Shown piece by piece: positions 30,327 to 40,568 of a DNA stretch of 64,000 bases. The notes beneath the pieces were generated by a model, which worked only from the letters and a program-made list of their open reading frames with translations, searched no databases and had not been told where the DNA came from. This DNA comes from Tepidicella baoligensis (GTDB lineage Bacteria > Pseudomonadota > Gammaproteobacteria > Burkholderiales > Burkholderiaceae_C): assembly GCF_013432195.1 (NCBI RefSeq), contig NZ_JACCDB010000002.1, positions 62,001 to 126,000 of the forward strand, written 5' to 3'. A program made the position numbers and the translations under genes. How positions within the stretch are numbered: the stretch's first letter is position 1; every line of letters begins with the position of its first letter.

Positions 30327-31313
30327 ATGCAAACGTTTTCGCCAGTGCAAACGCCGGATTTCATGCTGTTCACCGGTAATGCCAATCCGGTCCTGGCCGC
30401 AGAAATCGCCCAGCATCTCGGAACCCGTCTCGGGGCGGCCAATGTGGGCCGCTTTTCCGACGGCGAGGTCATGGTCGAAATCACCCAGAACGTGCGTGCG
30501 CGCCATGTGTTCGTGGTGCAGTCCACCTGCGCCCCCACCAACGAGAACCTGATGGAACTCGTGATCATGGTGGACGCGCTCAAGCGCGCCTCGGCCGTCA
30601 GCGTGTCGGCCGTCATCCCCTACTTCGGCTATGCCCGCCAGGACCGCCGGCCCCGCTCCAGCCGCGTGCCCATCTCGGCCAAGGTGGTCGCCAACATGCT
30701 GCAGGTGGTCGGCGTCAACCGGGTACTGACCATGGACCTGCACGCGGACCAGATCCAGGGTTTCTTCGACATCCCGGTGGACAACATCTACGCCTCCCCG
30801 GTGCTTCTTGGCGACCTGCGGGCCAAGAACTACCCGGACCTGCTGGTCGTCTCGCCCGACGTGGGCGGCGTGGTGCGTGCGCGTGCGCTGGCCAAGCAGC
30901 TCAACTGCGACATGGCCATCATCGACAAGCGGCGCCCCAAGCCCAACGTCTCCGAAGTGATGCATGTGATCGGCGACATCGAAGGGCGTAACTGCGTGAT
31001 CATGGACGACATGATCGATACGGCCGGCACCTTGGTGAAAGCCGCCGAAGTGCTCAAGGAGCGTGGCGCCCGGAAGGTGTATGCCTACTGCACGCACCCG
31101 ATTTTTTCCGGCCCCGCCATCGATCGCATCGCCAAGGGCGACGCGCTGGACGAAGTCGTCGTGACCAATACCATTCCCTTGAGCCAGGCCGCCCAGGCCT
31201 GCTCGAAGATCCGCCAGCTTTCCGTGGCGCCTCTGATGGCCGAGACCATCGCGCGCATCGCCAGCGGGGAGTCGGTGATGAGTTTGTTCGCAGACGCCGA
31301 TCACGCCGCCTGA
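30327..31313 (+). CDS. prs: ribose-phosphate pyrophosphokinase
   Basis: A 328-residue class I PRPP synthetase: ribose 5-phosphate + ATP to PRPP + AMP. Key blocks are [23 protein letters not shown], the metal-site block [18 protein letters not shown], the flexible-loop KRRPKPN and the PRPP loop [13 protein letters not shown]. An internal methionine at 30363 could also serve as start. The stop codon lies in the loop of a long hairpin (31291-31330). A second, divergent paralogue is at 51413. Confidence 0.96.
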   Translation: MQTFSPVQTPDFMLFTGNANPVLAAEIAQHLGTRLGAANVGRFSDGEVMVEITQNVRARHVFVVQSTCAPTNENLMELVIMVDALKRASAVSVSAVIPYFGYARQDRRPRSSRVPISAKVVANMLQVVGVNRVLTMDLHADQIQGFFDIPVDNIYASPVLLGDLRAKNYPDLLVVSPDVGGVVRARALAKQLNCDMAIIDKRRPKPNVSEVMHVIGDIEGRNCVIMDDMIDTAGTLVKAAEVLKERGARKVYAYCTHPIFSGPAIDRIAKGDALDEVVVTNTIPLSQAAQACSKIRQLSVAPLMAETIARIASGESVMSLFADADHAA

Positions 31314-31330
31314 GGCGTGATCGGCGTCTG
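31291..31330 (+). repeat. 17-bp perfect inverted repeat around the prs stop codon
   Basis: CAGACGCCGATCACGCC, a six-base loop GCCTGA holding the TGA stop, and the exact reverse complement. There is no T run, so it is not a textbook terminator; a normal one follows at 31342. Confidence 0.9.
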
Positions 31331-31341
31331 TAGCAAAAGGC

Positions 31342-31374
31342 AGCGCCCCGGTCGCGGGATCGACGGCGCTTTTT
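31342..31374 (+). terminator. terminator after prs
   Basis: AGCGCC pairs with GGCGCT and an inner GTCG with CGAC, followed by TTTTT. It separates prs from rplY. Confidence 0.75.
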
Positions 31375-31423
31375 CAGTTTGGGCCCGTGCTGGTCGCGGC
31401 CGAGCCCTTTATGGAGTCAAATC

Positions 31424-32047
31424 ATGAAATTTGTCGCTTTCGAGCGCAGCAAGCAGGGTACGGGTGCGAGCCGCCGCCTGCGTCGTTCCGGCCGCGTACC
31501 GGGCATCGTGTTCGGTGGCAGCGCCGATCCGGTCAGCATCGAACTGGACCACAATGCCCTGTGGCACGCCGTTCAGAAGGAAGCGTTTCACGCCTCCATC
31601 CTGGACATGGAACTGAATGGCCAGGTGCAGAAGGTGCTGCTGCGCGACGTGCAATACCATCCGTTCAAGCCCCAGGTCCTGCACGTGGACTTCCAGCGCG
31701 TGGATGACAAGACCCGCCTGCGCAAAAAGATTCCGCTGCACTTCATCAACGCAGAGAACTCCCCCGCTGTCAAGGTGGACAAGTGCCTCGTCAACCATGT
31801 GGTCAACGAGATCGAGATCGAGTGCCTGGCCACTCAACTGCCCGAATTCATCGAGGTGGACCTCGGTGAGGCCGTCAAGGGCCAGTCCATCCATGCCAGC
31901 GATCTGAAACTGCCCGCCGGCGTGAAGATCGTGACCCACGGCAAACCGAATCCCACCATCGCCACGCTGGTCGAGCCGGTGGAAGAAGTGATTGCCGCGC
32001 CGGTGGCCGCCGCTGCCGACGACAAGAAGGGCAAGAAGAAGAAGTAA
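31424..32047 (+). CDS. rplY: 50S ribosomal protein L25 (CTC family)
   Basis: A 207-residue long-form L25 that binds 5S rRNA. The N-terminal L25 domain ([29 protein letters not shown]) is followed by the TL5-type beta-barrel extension ([28 protein letters not shown]) and a lysine-rich tail KKGKKKK. The start at 31424 is the conserved methionine. It lies between prs and pth. Confidence 0.95.
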   Translation: MKFVAFERSKQGTGASRRLRRSGRVPGIVFGGSADPVSIELDHNALWHAVQKEAFHASILDMELNGQVQKVLLRDVQYHPFKPQVLHVDFQRVDDKTRLRKKIPLHFINAENSPAVKVDKCLVNHVVNEIEIECLATQLPEFIEVDLGEAVKGQSIHASDLKLPAGVKIVTHGKPNPTIATLVEPVEEVIAAPVAAAADDKKGKKKK

Positions 32048-32068
32048 GCCTTTCAGGCACTTCCCTCG

Positions 32069-32093
32069 GGGCCCGCACCATGCGGGCCCTTTT
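32069..32093 (+). terminator. terminator after rplY
   Basis: A nine-base-pair stem GGGCCCGCA / TGCGGGCCC with a three-base loop and TTTT, 21 bp after the rplY stop and 33 bp before pth, so it may attenuate pth rather than end the operon. Confidence 0.8.
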
Positions 32094-32126
32094 GCTTGAA
32101 GCCTCCTTGCCCTTTCGCACCACGCC

Positions 32127-32768
32127 ATGATCAAGCTGCTCGTCGGCCTCGGCAACCCGGGGCCCGAATACGAAGACACCCGACACAACGCCGGCTTCTG
32201 GTGGCTGGAGGCCGTGGCCCGCGAACTCCGGGCCGATCTGCAACCCGACCGCAGCTTTTGGGGCCGTTGTGCGCGCATCAACGTCGAAGGGCGGCCGCTG
32301 TGGCTGCTGGAGCCCACCACCTTCATGAACCGCTCAGGCCAGGCCGTGGGCGCCTTGGCGCGGTTCTTCAAAATCGCTCCAGAAGAAATCCTGGTCGCCC
32401 ATGACGAACTCGACCTGCCACCCGGCGAGGTCAAACTCAAGAAAGGCGGAGGCCACGCCGGACACAACGGCCTGCGTGACATCCATGCCCAACTCGGCAG
32501 CCCTGACTACTGGCGGCTGCGCATCGGCATCGGACACCCAGGCGTGAAGAGCGAAGTCGTGCACTGGGTGCTGAAAAAACCTTCCCCAGACCAACGGGAA
32601 GCGTTGCTCCAAGGCATAGACCGGACCTTGAAAGCCCTGCCGGACCTGCTGGCCGGGCGCATGGACCGGGCAATCGCCCTGATTCACACCAGCAAGCCTC
32701 CTCGGCCCAAACCTACGAAACCTCAGCCGGGTGACCCTGGGTCGCCTCCCGCCGATTCCACCCCCTGA
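32127..32768 (+). CDS. pth: peptidyl-tRNA hydrolase
   Basis: A 213-residue Pth that releases peptides from stalled peptidyl-tRNA. Catalytic-site blocks are [19 protein letters not shown] (His), [12 protein letters not shown] (Asn), [26 protein letters not shown] (Asp, His, Asn). The last 25 residues are a proline-rich tail beyond the usual domain. It converges with the ferredoxin gene, whose stop is 6 bp away. Confidence 0.95.
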   Translation: MIKLLVGLGNPGPEYEDTRHNAGFWWLEAVARELRADLQPDRSFWGRCARINVEGRPLWLLEPTTFMNRSGQAVGALARFFKIAPEEILVAHDELDLPPGEVKLKKGGGHAGHNGLRDIHAQLGSPDYWRLRIGIGHPGVKSEVVHWVLKKPSPDQREALLQGIDRTLKALPDLLAGRMDRAIALIHTSKPPRPKPTKPQPGDPGSPPADSTP

Positions 32769-32774
32769 GCCGGC

Positions 32775-33557
<783 letters not shown>

Positions 33558-33561
<4 letters not shown>

Positions 33562-34226
33562 GGAGTGGAATTATCGCCCGACGCCTGTGGGCCGGTACGC
33601 TCCAGCAGATGGAAGTACACCATCCCGGCCTTGCCCTGCCGGCGCACCGCGAGCGGTAGGTCTCGCAGGTCTTCGGCGCTCCAGGCACGGGGCGATTCGA
33701 GGTAGATCAAGCCGTCATCGGCCAGCAGCGGCGCGGCCGCTTGCAGGGCCTGACGAAACAGCGCCTCATTCCACTGGACCGAAGCCTCGCCAAACGGGGG
33801 GTCGAGAAAGATCACATCCCAGCTTCGAGGCGTGGCCCGGCTCAACCAGGTCACGGCATCGGCCTGCACCACAGCCACGTCCGAGGCGTTGAGCCGGGTC
33901 ACATGCCCGCTCAAAGCGCGGACCAATTGGGGGTCGCGCTCGATGAGACACACCAGCCGGGCGCCACGTGAAGCTGCTTCCAATCCCAGGGCCCCACTGC
34001 CCGCGAAGGCGTCCAGGCAGCGCAAGCCGGTGAGGTCCTGGCCGAGCCAGTTGAACAGGGTTTCCCGCACGCGATCCGGTGTGGGCCGCAAACCCGGGCG
34101 GTCCGGCACGGTCAGCCGGGTGCGTTTCCAGCGCCCCCCGATGATGCGGACTTCACCGCCCCCCCTCCGGGCCGATCGGCTGCCTCCCGCAGCGCCACCG
34201 GCACGGGAAGGCGCACGGAGGTTCAT
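33558..34226 (-). CDS. rsmD: 16S rRNA (guanine-966-N2)-methyltransferase
   Basis: A 222-residue SAM methyltransferase. VRIIGGRWKRTRLTVPDRPGLRPTPDRVRETLFNWLG is the RsmD signature, CLDAFAGSGALGLEAASRGA binds SAM, and the catalytic motif reads LDPPF (the NPPY/DPPF class). The first 25 residues are low-complexity Gly/Arg/Ser, so the true start may lie further in. It overlaps both neighbours by 4 bp, forming a tight operon with the two M16 peptidases and coaD. Confidence 0.93.
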
Positions 34227-35590
34227 GGCTCACGCCCCCCGACCACCACGGTCACCAGCCGCTGCGGCTGCAGCACCCGCTGCATCGCCGACCGCACCTG
34301 TTCGACGGTCAGCGCAGCGATGTGCGCCGTCCAGGTGTCGAGATAGTCCAGAGGCAGGTCGTTCCAAGCCATGGCCGCCACGTTGTCCAGCCACTTGCGG
34401 TTGCTGTCGAGCCGCAGGGCAAAGCCGTTGATGAGGGCCTGCTGGGCTTCGGCAAGTTCTTGTGGGGTGGGGCCTTCGGCCACGAAACGGCGAATCTCCT
34501 CGTGAATCAGGCGCACGGCTTCGGCCGCCTGGTCGGGGCGCGTCTGCATGGACACGGTGAAGGCCCCGGCATGGCGGCCAGGAGAGAAATAGCTGTAGAT
34601 ACCGTAGGTCAGCCCCCGGCGCTCACGGATTTCCTGCATCAGGCGGGAGGTGAAGCCGCTGCCGCCGAGGATGTGGTTGCCCACCGTGAGCGCCAGGAAG
34701 TCGGGGTCGCTGCGCGGGAAACCCGGCTGCCCGATCAGTATGTGCGCCTGGGCGGCATCGAACGGTTCGTTCAAGGTGCGCCCTTCCTGCAGCGGCATCA
34801 CCTCGGCCACCGGCGGCAAGGGATCGCAGGAACGTGCCGACCATCCGGCCAACAGGCGAGTGACCAAGGCATCGGCCGCGGCGCGCTCGATGTCGCCCAC
34901 CAGCGTGACGCGGGCATCGCAGGCCCGTACATGGCGCTCGAAAAAAGCTCGCAAATCAGCCTCCTCTATCGCAGCCCAGGTGGAGGGTTGCGCCTCCCGC
35001 CCGTAGGGGTGGTCGCCATACACCGCCTCGGCAAACAACCGAGCGGCTCGCGTCCCCGGACGGGTCTGCGCCTGCTGCCAAGCGGCCACGAGGCGCTCCC
35101 GCTCGCGTGCCCACACTGCCTGCGGGAAGGCTGGGGCTGCCAACTGGTGAGCCGTCAAGGCCGCGGTCTGCTCGAGCAGATCGGCCCGGGTGAGCGTGCG
35201 CAACTGGAACGAGAGGCGATCGGCCGTGGCCTGCACCCGAAACTGCGCCCCCACATCGGCCCAGGACTCGACCAACTGGTTTTCGTCCATGGCCGGGCGA
35301 CCACCATGGGCCAAGACGCCTTTGTCGAACATTTGCGCGGTGGCTTGAGCCAGACCCGCCTGCTGCGCAGGGTCGCGACGGCTGCCGGCATCGACGTCGA
35401 TCTGCAAATCGAGCATCGGCAGGGTGTTCGATTGAACCAGATAGACCCGGGCCCCACTGGGCTGGGTCCACTGTTCGATGGCGAGGGACGCCTGGGCACC
35501 GACCGCATGCAGGGCCAGCCACACCCAGACCAGCCAAGCGCAGGCTCGCTCGCGCAGCGTCCAACGCCGAACAGGATGTGCGAATCTCAT
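34223..35590 (-). CDS. M16 peptidase-like protein, inactive partner
   Basis: A 455-residue exported protein with the two-domain M16 fold (signal peptide ACAWLVWVWLALHAVGAQA). At the place of the zinc motif HxxEH it has the segment AQMFDKGVLAHGG, so it lacks the catalytic residues. Such proteins pair with an active M16 subunit; the gene directly upstream (35587-36990) supplies it with an overlapping stop and start. The C-terminal RRGLTYGIYSYFSPGRHAGAF block, used in substrate binding, is kept. Confidence 0.88.
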   Translation of the reverse strand: MRFAHPVRRWTLRERACAWLVWVWLALHAVGAQASLAIEQWTQPSGARVYLVQSNTLPMLDLQIDVDAGSRRDPAQQAGLAQATAQMFDKGVLAHGGRPAMDENQLVESWADVGAQFRVQATADRLSFQLRTLTRADLLEQTAALTAHQLAAPAFPQAVWARERERLVAAWQQAQTRPGTRAARLFAEAVYGDHPYGREAQPSTWAAIEEADLRAFFERHVRACDARVTLVGDIERAAADALVTRLLAGWSARSCDPLPPVAEVMPLQEGRTLNEPFDAAQAHILIGQPGFPRSDPDFLALTVGNHILGGSGFTSRLMQEIRERRGLTYGIYSYFSPGRHAGAFTVSMQTRPDQAAEAVRLIHEEIRRFVAEGPTPQELAEAQQALINGFALRLDSNRKWLDNVAAMAWNDLPLDYLDTWTAHIAALTVEQVRSAMQRVLQPQRLVTVVVGGREP

Positions 35591-36990
35591 GGGCGTTGCT
35601 CCTGGGGCAACAACACGCCCACGGTGAGTCGGTCGTCATGGAAATACCGGGCCGCCACGGCCTGCACCTGGTCAGGCGTCACCGCATCGAGGCGACGCAG
35701 GAGTGTGGCGGAGGCATCCAGCGGCCACTCCAGCGCCCAGTGGTTCCCCAGTTCACGCGCCTGGGCAAAGAGGGAGTCGAGCTTGAACACCTCACGCGCC
35801 GCCCATTGGTTCTTGACGCGGCGCAGCTCTGTCTCGCTCACGCCTTCCCGGGCGATGCGCCCGAGCTCGGCCTTGAGGGCTTCCTCCAACGCTTCGGGGC
35901 TGACCCCTGCGGCCGGCGTACCGCTGAGCAGAAACAGCTCCGGCCCCCGGCCCATGAGCCCGTACGAGGCGCCCGCCGAATCGGCCAGACGGCGGGGCTG
36001 GCCCTGACCCTGCACCAGCGTTCGCTCCAGGCGCGCGGCGCTGTGGCCGTCCAGCACGCCAGCAAGCAGGATCAAGGCGAGGGCATCGAGGGTGGCGTCG
36101 TCGGTAGCTTGCGGATGGCCGATACGGGGCACCTTGTAGCCCATGACCAGCAGGGGGCGGTCGGTACGGCCACGGTATTCGATGCGTCGCACGCCCCTTT
36201 GCAACGGTTCGGTCTGCGGTTTGCGCACCGGCACGGGACGCGCCTCGATGGACCCGTAATGGCGCTCGGCCCAGGCACGGACCTGCTCGACCTCCACATC
36301 ACCTACCACGATCACGGCGGCATTGGCCGGTACATACCACTGGCGGTAAAAATCACGCACATCCTGAGGGGTCATGGCCTCCAGGTCGCTCATCCAGCCG
36401 ATGATCGGGCGGCGGTAGGGATGGGCAATGAAGGCGTTGGCCTGGAACACCTCGAACATGCGCGCCTGGGGCGACTCCTCCACGCGCTGCCGCCGTTCCT
36501 CCTTGACGACCAGCATCTCACGAGCGAACGCCTCGTCAGGCCAGGTGTTGTTGGCAAAGCGGTCCGCCTCCAACCGCATCACCTCCTCCAACGCGGAGGC
36601 CGGCACCTGCTGATGGTAGACCGTGACATCGCGGCTGGTAAACGCATTCTCGCGCCCACCCAGCGCCGCCACGCGGCGGGAGAACTCGCCTTCGGCCAGC
36701 GTGGGCGTGCCCTTGAACATCATGTGCTCCAGCACGTGTGCCACGCCTGAAGTGCCGTCCACCTCGTCCATGGACCCCACACGCACCCAGAGCATGTGAA
36801 CCGCGGTAGGCGCACGCCGGTCGGGCTGGACGATCAGCGTCATGCCATTGGAGAGCGTGAAAGCGTGGACTGCTGGAGCCGGCTGGTCGGTACCGGGCGC
36901 TGCGGCCCGGGCCAGCGGCCACAGGCAAACCCACACCAATCCGCACCACACCAGCCGCCACAGCCAAGAAGGAGCGACCAAGGGTTTCAT
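35587..36990 (-). CDS. M16 zinc peptidase, active subunit
   Basis: A 467-residue exported pitrilysin-family peptidase. The inverted zinc motif HVLEHMMFKG is followed about 75 residues later by the third ligand region (EERRQRVEE). A signal peptide (LVWCGLVWVCLWPLARA) sends it to the periplasm. The start at 36990 (MKPLVAPS) gives a normal signal peptide; the upstream start would butt against divergent ftsY. It forms a probable heterodimer with the inactive M16 protein downstream. Confidence 0.92.
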   Translation of the reverse strand: MKPLVAPSWLWRLVWCGLVWVCLWPLARAAAPGTDQPAPAVHAFTLSNGMTLIVQPDRRAPTAVHMLWVRVGSMDEVDGTSGVAHVLEHMMFKGTPTLAEGEFSRRVAALGGRENAFTSRDVTVYHQQVPASALEEVMRLEADRFANNTWPDEAFAREMLVVKEERRQRVEESPQARMFEVFQANAFIAHPYRRPIIGWMSDLEAMTPQDVRDFYRQWYVPANAAVIVVGDVEVEQVRAWAERHYGSIEARPVPVRKPQTEPLQRGVRRIEYRGRTDRPLLVMGYKVPRIGHPQATDDATLDALALILLAGVLDGHSAARLERTLVQGQGQPRRLADSAGASYGLMGRGPELFLLSGTPAAGVSPEALEEALKAELGRIAREGVSETELRRVKNQWAAREVFKLDSLFAQARELGNHWALEWPLDASATLLRRLDAVTPDQVQAVAARYFHDDRLTVGVLLPQEQRP

Positions 36991-37020
36991 AGAATCCGAA
37001 TGATTCCAGAAACCCCCCAA

Positions 37021-38046
<1,026 letters not shown>

Positions 38047-38116
38047 GCGTTCAGGGTTTATGCTGAGACCCTTCAACCCCCACGCCACATTGTGTAAGCT
38101 TCACGTCGGGTGCAGA

Positions 38117-38141
38117 ATTAGAATCAACAAAAAATTCTAAT
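38117..38141. promoter_or_regulatory. AT-rich palindrome upstream of fccA
   Basis: ATTAGAAT, nine bases, ATTCTAAT: a perfect 8-bp inverted repeat 64 bp before fccA in an otherwise GC-rich region. Hexamers TAGAAT (38119) and TCTAAT (38136) inside it are each five of six -10 matches, so a bound protein could block transcription. ArsR-type sulfide sensors (BigR/SqrR group) use ATTC-N8-GAAT sites; here the half-sites face the other way, so the regulator is unknown. Confidence 0.5.
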
Positions 38142-38204
38142 ATCCGCATTAGCTGATATTTTTCAGTCGTCCCATCGAGGTTCCAGTCACAGGAGACATC
38201 AACA

Positions 38205-38507
38205 ATGAAACCTATCGCGAAGATCTTGGCCGTCGGCCTCTTGGGCGTGTCTGCCCTGGCGGCTCATGCACAGGTCAATCAGGTGCGCGTGTGGGCTGCC
38301 GCCTGCGCCAACTGTCACGGGACCGATGGTCGCGCTCAACCGGGCATGGACGCCCTGGCTGGCAAAGACAAGACGGAGATCGAGCAGAAGTTGCTCGACT
38401 TCAAGAACGGCCGCCGCCCGGCGACCATCATGCACCAGATCGCCAAGGGCTACAGCGACGAGCAGATCGCCGCGATCGCCGCCTATTTCGCTGCCCAGAA
38501 AAAGTAA
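38205..38507 (+). CDS. fccA: class I cytochrome c, flavocytochrome c sulfide dehydrogenase small subunit
   Basis: A 100-residue monoheme cytochrome c with signal peptide (ILAVGLLGVSALAAHA), heme site CANCHG and axial-methionine candidate in TIMHQIAKGY. It lies 12 bp before the FCSD flavoprotein, so it most likely accepts electrons from sulfide oxidation and passes them to a further cytochrome. It is a single-heme form, smaller than the diheme FccA of purple sulfur bacteria. An AGGAGA ribosome site precedes the ATG. Confidence 0.85.
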   Translation: MKPIAKILAVGLLGVSALAAHAQVNQVRVWAAACANCHGTDGRAQPGMDALAGKDKTEIEQKLLDFKNGRRPATIMHQIAKGYSDEQIAAIAAYFAAQKK

Positions 38508-38519
38508 GGAGACGAGAAC

Positions 38520-39803
38520 ATGAAACGCCGTCAGTTCGTACAAACGCTCGCCGCCGGCTCCGCGCTGGGCTCCCTGGGTCTGATGACCGGATGCGCCACC
38601 ACCGCAGGAGGCTCCGGCCCCCACGTGGTGATCGTCGGTGGTGGTTATGGGGGCGCCACCGCGGCCAAATACACCCGGCTGTTCTCCGAAGGCAAGGTGC
38701 GCGTCACCCTGATCGAGCCCAACGCCCAGTTCATCTCCTGCCCGATCTCCAACCTGGTGATCGGCGGCATCAAGGACATCAGCTACATCACCAACTCCTA
38801 CGAGAACCTGGAAAAACGCCATGGTGTGAAGATCGTGCGCGACATGGCCAGCGCCATCGATCCCGACAAGCGCCTGGTCAAACTCGCCGGAGGCGGTGAA
38901 ATCGCCTACGACCGCCTCATCGTCTCGCCCGGCATCGACTTCATGTGGGAAACCCTGCCGGGGATGGCCTCCGCCGACGCCAAGGCCAAGGTGCTCCACG
39001 CCTGGAAGGCTGGCGAACAAACGGTGGCCCTGCGCAAACAGCTCGAAGCCATGCCCGATGGCGGCGTCTATGCCCTGACCATCCCGCAGGCACCGTACCG
39101 CTGCCCCCCCGGCCCCTACGAGCGTGCCTGCCTGGTGGCCAATTACTTCAAGAAAGCCAAGCCCAAGAGCAAGGTCATCATCTTCGACGCGAACGACGAC
39201 ATCCAGTCCAAGAAGGCGCTGTTCACCAAGGCCTGGGACGAACACTACAAGGGCATGATCGAGTACCGTCCGAAACACAATGTGGTGGACGTCGATGCCG
39301 CCACCAACACCCTGAAGTTCGAGTTCAACGACGACTTCAAGGCCGCCGTGGCCAACGTCCTGCCCAACATGCGCGCCGGCGACATCGCCGTCAAGACCGG
39401 GCTGGCCACCGCCAATGCCCGCTGGTGCGAGGTCGATTTCCTGACCTTCGAATCCAAGGCGGTCAAGAACGTCCACGTCCTGGGCGACGCCATCCAGATC
39501 GCACCGGCCATGCCCAAGTCGGGCCACATGGCCAACCAGCACGGCAAGACCTGCGCTGCCGCCGTGGTCAACCTGCTCATGGGACACCAGCCGCCCCAGT
39601 TGCCGCTGTACGCCAACACCTGCTACAGCTTCGTGAACGACCAAGACGTGGTGCATGTGGCGAGCGTGCACCGCTACGACCCAGACCAGAAGACCATGCT
39701 CACGGTTCCGGGATCCGGTGGTGTGTCCGCTGCCGCCAACGAGCTGGAGGGCCGTTACGCCCTGGCCTGGGCCCAGAACATCTGGGCCGACATGCTCTCC
39801 TGA
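38520..39803 (+). CDS. fccB: flavocytochrome c sulfide dehydrogenase, flavoprotein subunit
   Basis: A 427-residue FAD protein of the FccB/SoxF family that oxidises sulfide to sulfur in the periplasm. A twin-arginine signal (MKRRQFVQTLAAGSALGSLG) also carries a cysteine in LMTGCA. The FAD site VVIVGGGYGGATAAKY, the redox cysteines in QFISCPISNLVIGG and APYRCPPGPYERACL, and the C-terminal FCSD domain (NTCYSFVNDQDVVHVASVHRYD) are present. FccA precedes and a diheme cytochrome follows, giving a complete electron path. Other sox genes are not in the window. Confidence 0.92.
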   Translation: MKRRQFVQTLAAGSALGSLGLMTGCATTAGGSGPHVVIVGGGYGGATAAKYTRLFSEGKVRVTLIEPNAQFISCPISNLVIGGIKDISYITNSYENLEKRHGVKIVRDMASAIDPDKRLVKLAGGGEIAYDRLIVSPGIDFMWETLPGMASADAKAKVLHAWKAGEQTVALRKQLEAMPDGGVYALTIPQAPYRCPPGPYERACLVANYFKKAKPKSKVIIFDANDDIQSKKALFTKAWDEHYKGMIEYRPKHNVVDVDAATNTLKFEFNDDFKAAVANVLPNMRAGDIAVKTGLATANARWCEVDFLTFESKAVKNVHVLGDAIQIAPAMPKSGHMANQHGKTCAAAVVNLLMGHQPPQLPLYANTCYSFVNDQDVVHVASVHRYDPDQKTMLTVPGSGGVSAAANELEGRYALAWAQNIWADMLS

Positions 39804-39812
39804 GCATGCCAT

Positions 39813-39840
39813 GCCCCCGCGCCGGCGACGGCGTGGGGGC
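39813..39840 (+). repeat. 12-bp intercistronic hairpin with GNRA loop between fccB and cytochrome gene
   Basis: GCCCCCGCGCCG, loop GCGA, then CGGCGTGGGGGC: twelve continuous pairs (one G-T) closed by a GNRA tetraloop. No T run follows, so it may protect the fccAB message from 3' exonucleases or set relative expression. Confidence 0.85.
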
Positions 39841-39877
39841 GATATCTTCACCCTACCGCCCGAGCCGACTTCGCCGC

Positions 39878-40504
39878 ATGCGTTTTCCTGCCATCCCCCA
39901 TCCGCTCCTTCTGCGCTCACTCGTCGTGGCCCTGATCGGCACGGTCTCGGTAGGCACTGCTCTGGCACAGGCCGACGAGGCCCGTGCCAAACGCATCGCC
40001 GGTGGCTCCTGCTTCCTGTGCCACGGGGTCAACGGCGAATCCACCAGCGAGGTGTTCCCTCGCCTGGCGGGCCAGAACGCGCAATACATCGCCAAACAGC
40101 TGGAAGCCTTCAAGTCGGGCCAACGGAAAAGCTCGGCCATGGCAGAACTGTCGGCCCGTCTGACCTCCGATGAAATGCTGGCGCTGGGCCGCTACTATGA
40201 AAAAATGGAGCCTCCGCGCGAGGCCCCCAAAGATCCGGCGCTCGCTGCGGTGGGTCAATACATCTATCACCACGGCAACCGCTTCAGCGGTGTGCCATCG
40301 TGCGCGAGCTGCCATGGCGCCAACGGTGAAGGCGCGGCCAACCTCCCGCGACTCGCCAGCCAATTCTCCGGCTACCTGTTCACCCAGCTCAAACAGTTCA
40401 ACAATCGCCAGCGCACCGACGACAATCAGGTCATGCACGTGGTGGTGGAAAAGATGACCGAGTTCGAAATGGCCGCGGTCTCCGAGTACCTCAGCGGCAA
40501 GTGA
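39878..40504 (+). CDS. diheme cytochrome c, c4-like
   Basis: A 208-residue exported cytochrome with two c-type domains, heme sites CFLCHG near residue 41 and CASCHG near 139. Each half has the cytochrome c4 pattern (FPRLAGQNAQYIAKQLEAFKSGQR and LPRLASQFSGYLFTQLKQFNNRQR). Signal peptide LVVALIGTVSVGTALAQ. It lies 74 bp after fccB and would carry electrons from sulfide to a terminal oxidase. Confidence 0.9.
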   Translation: MRFPAIPHPLLLRSLVVALIGTVSVGTALAQADEARAKRIAGGSCFLCHGVNGESTSEVFPRLAGQNAQYIAKQLEAFKSGQRKSSAMAELSARLTSDEMLALGRYYEKMEPPREAPKDPALAAVGQYIYHHGNRFSGVPSCASCHGANGEGAANLPRLASQFSGYLFTQLKQFNNRQRTDDNQVMHVVVEKMTEFEMAAVSEYLSGK

Positions 40505-40568
40505 TGACTGGCCCCCGGCTGGAGGCCCTCTCGACCACGCGCCCGACTGCGCCGGGTGCGGATCCAGC

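Noticed and set aside
38117-38141. Assigning the fcc palindrome to SqrR/BigR
   Set aside because: Those sites read ATTC-N8-GAAT; here it is GAAT-N9-ATTC, so the name cannot be supported.
39813-39840. Calling the hairpin after fccB a rho-independent terminator
   Set aside because: No T run follows the stem, and the cytochrome gene continues in the same direction 38 bp later.
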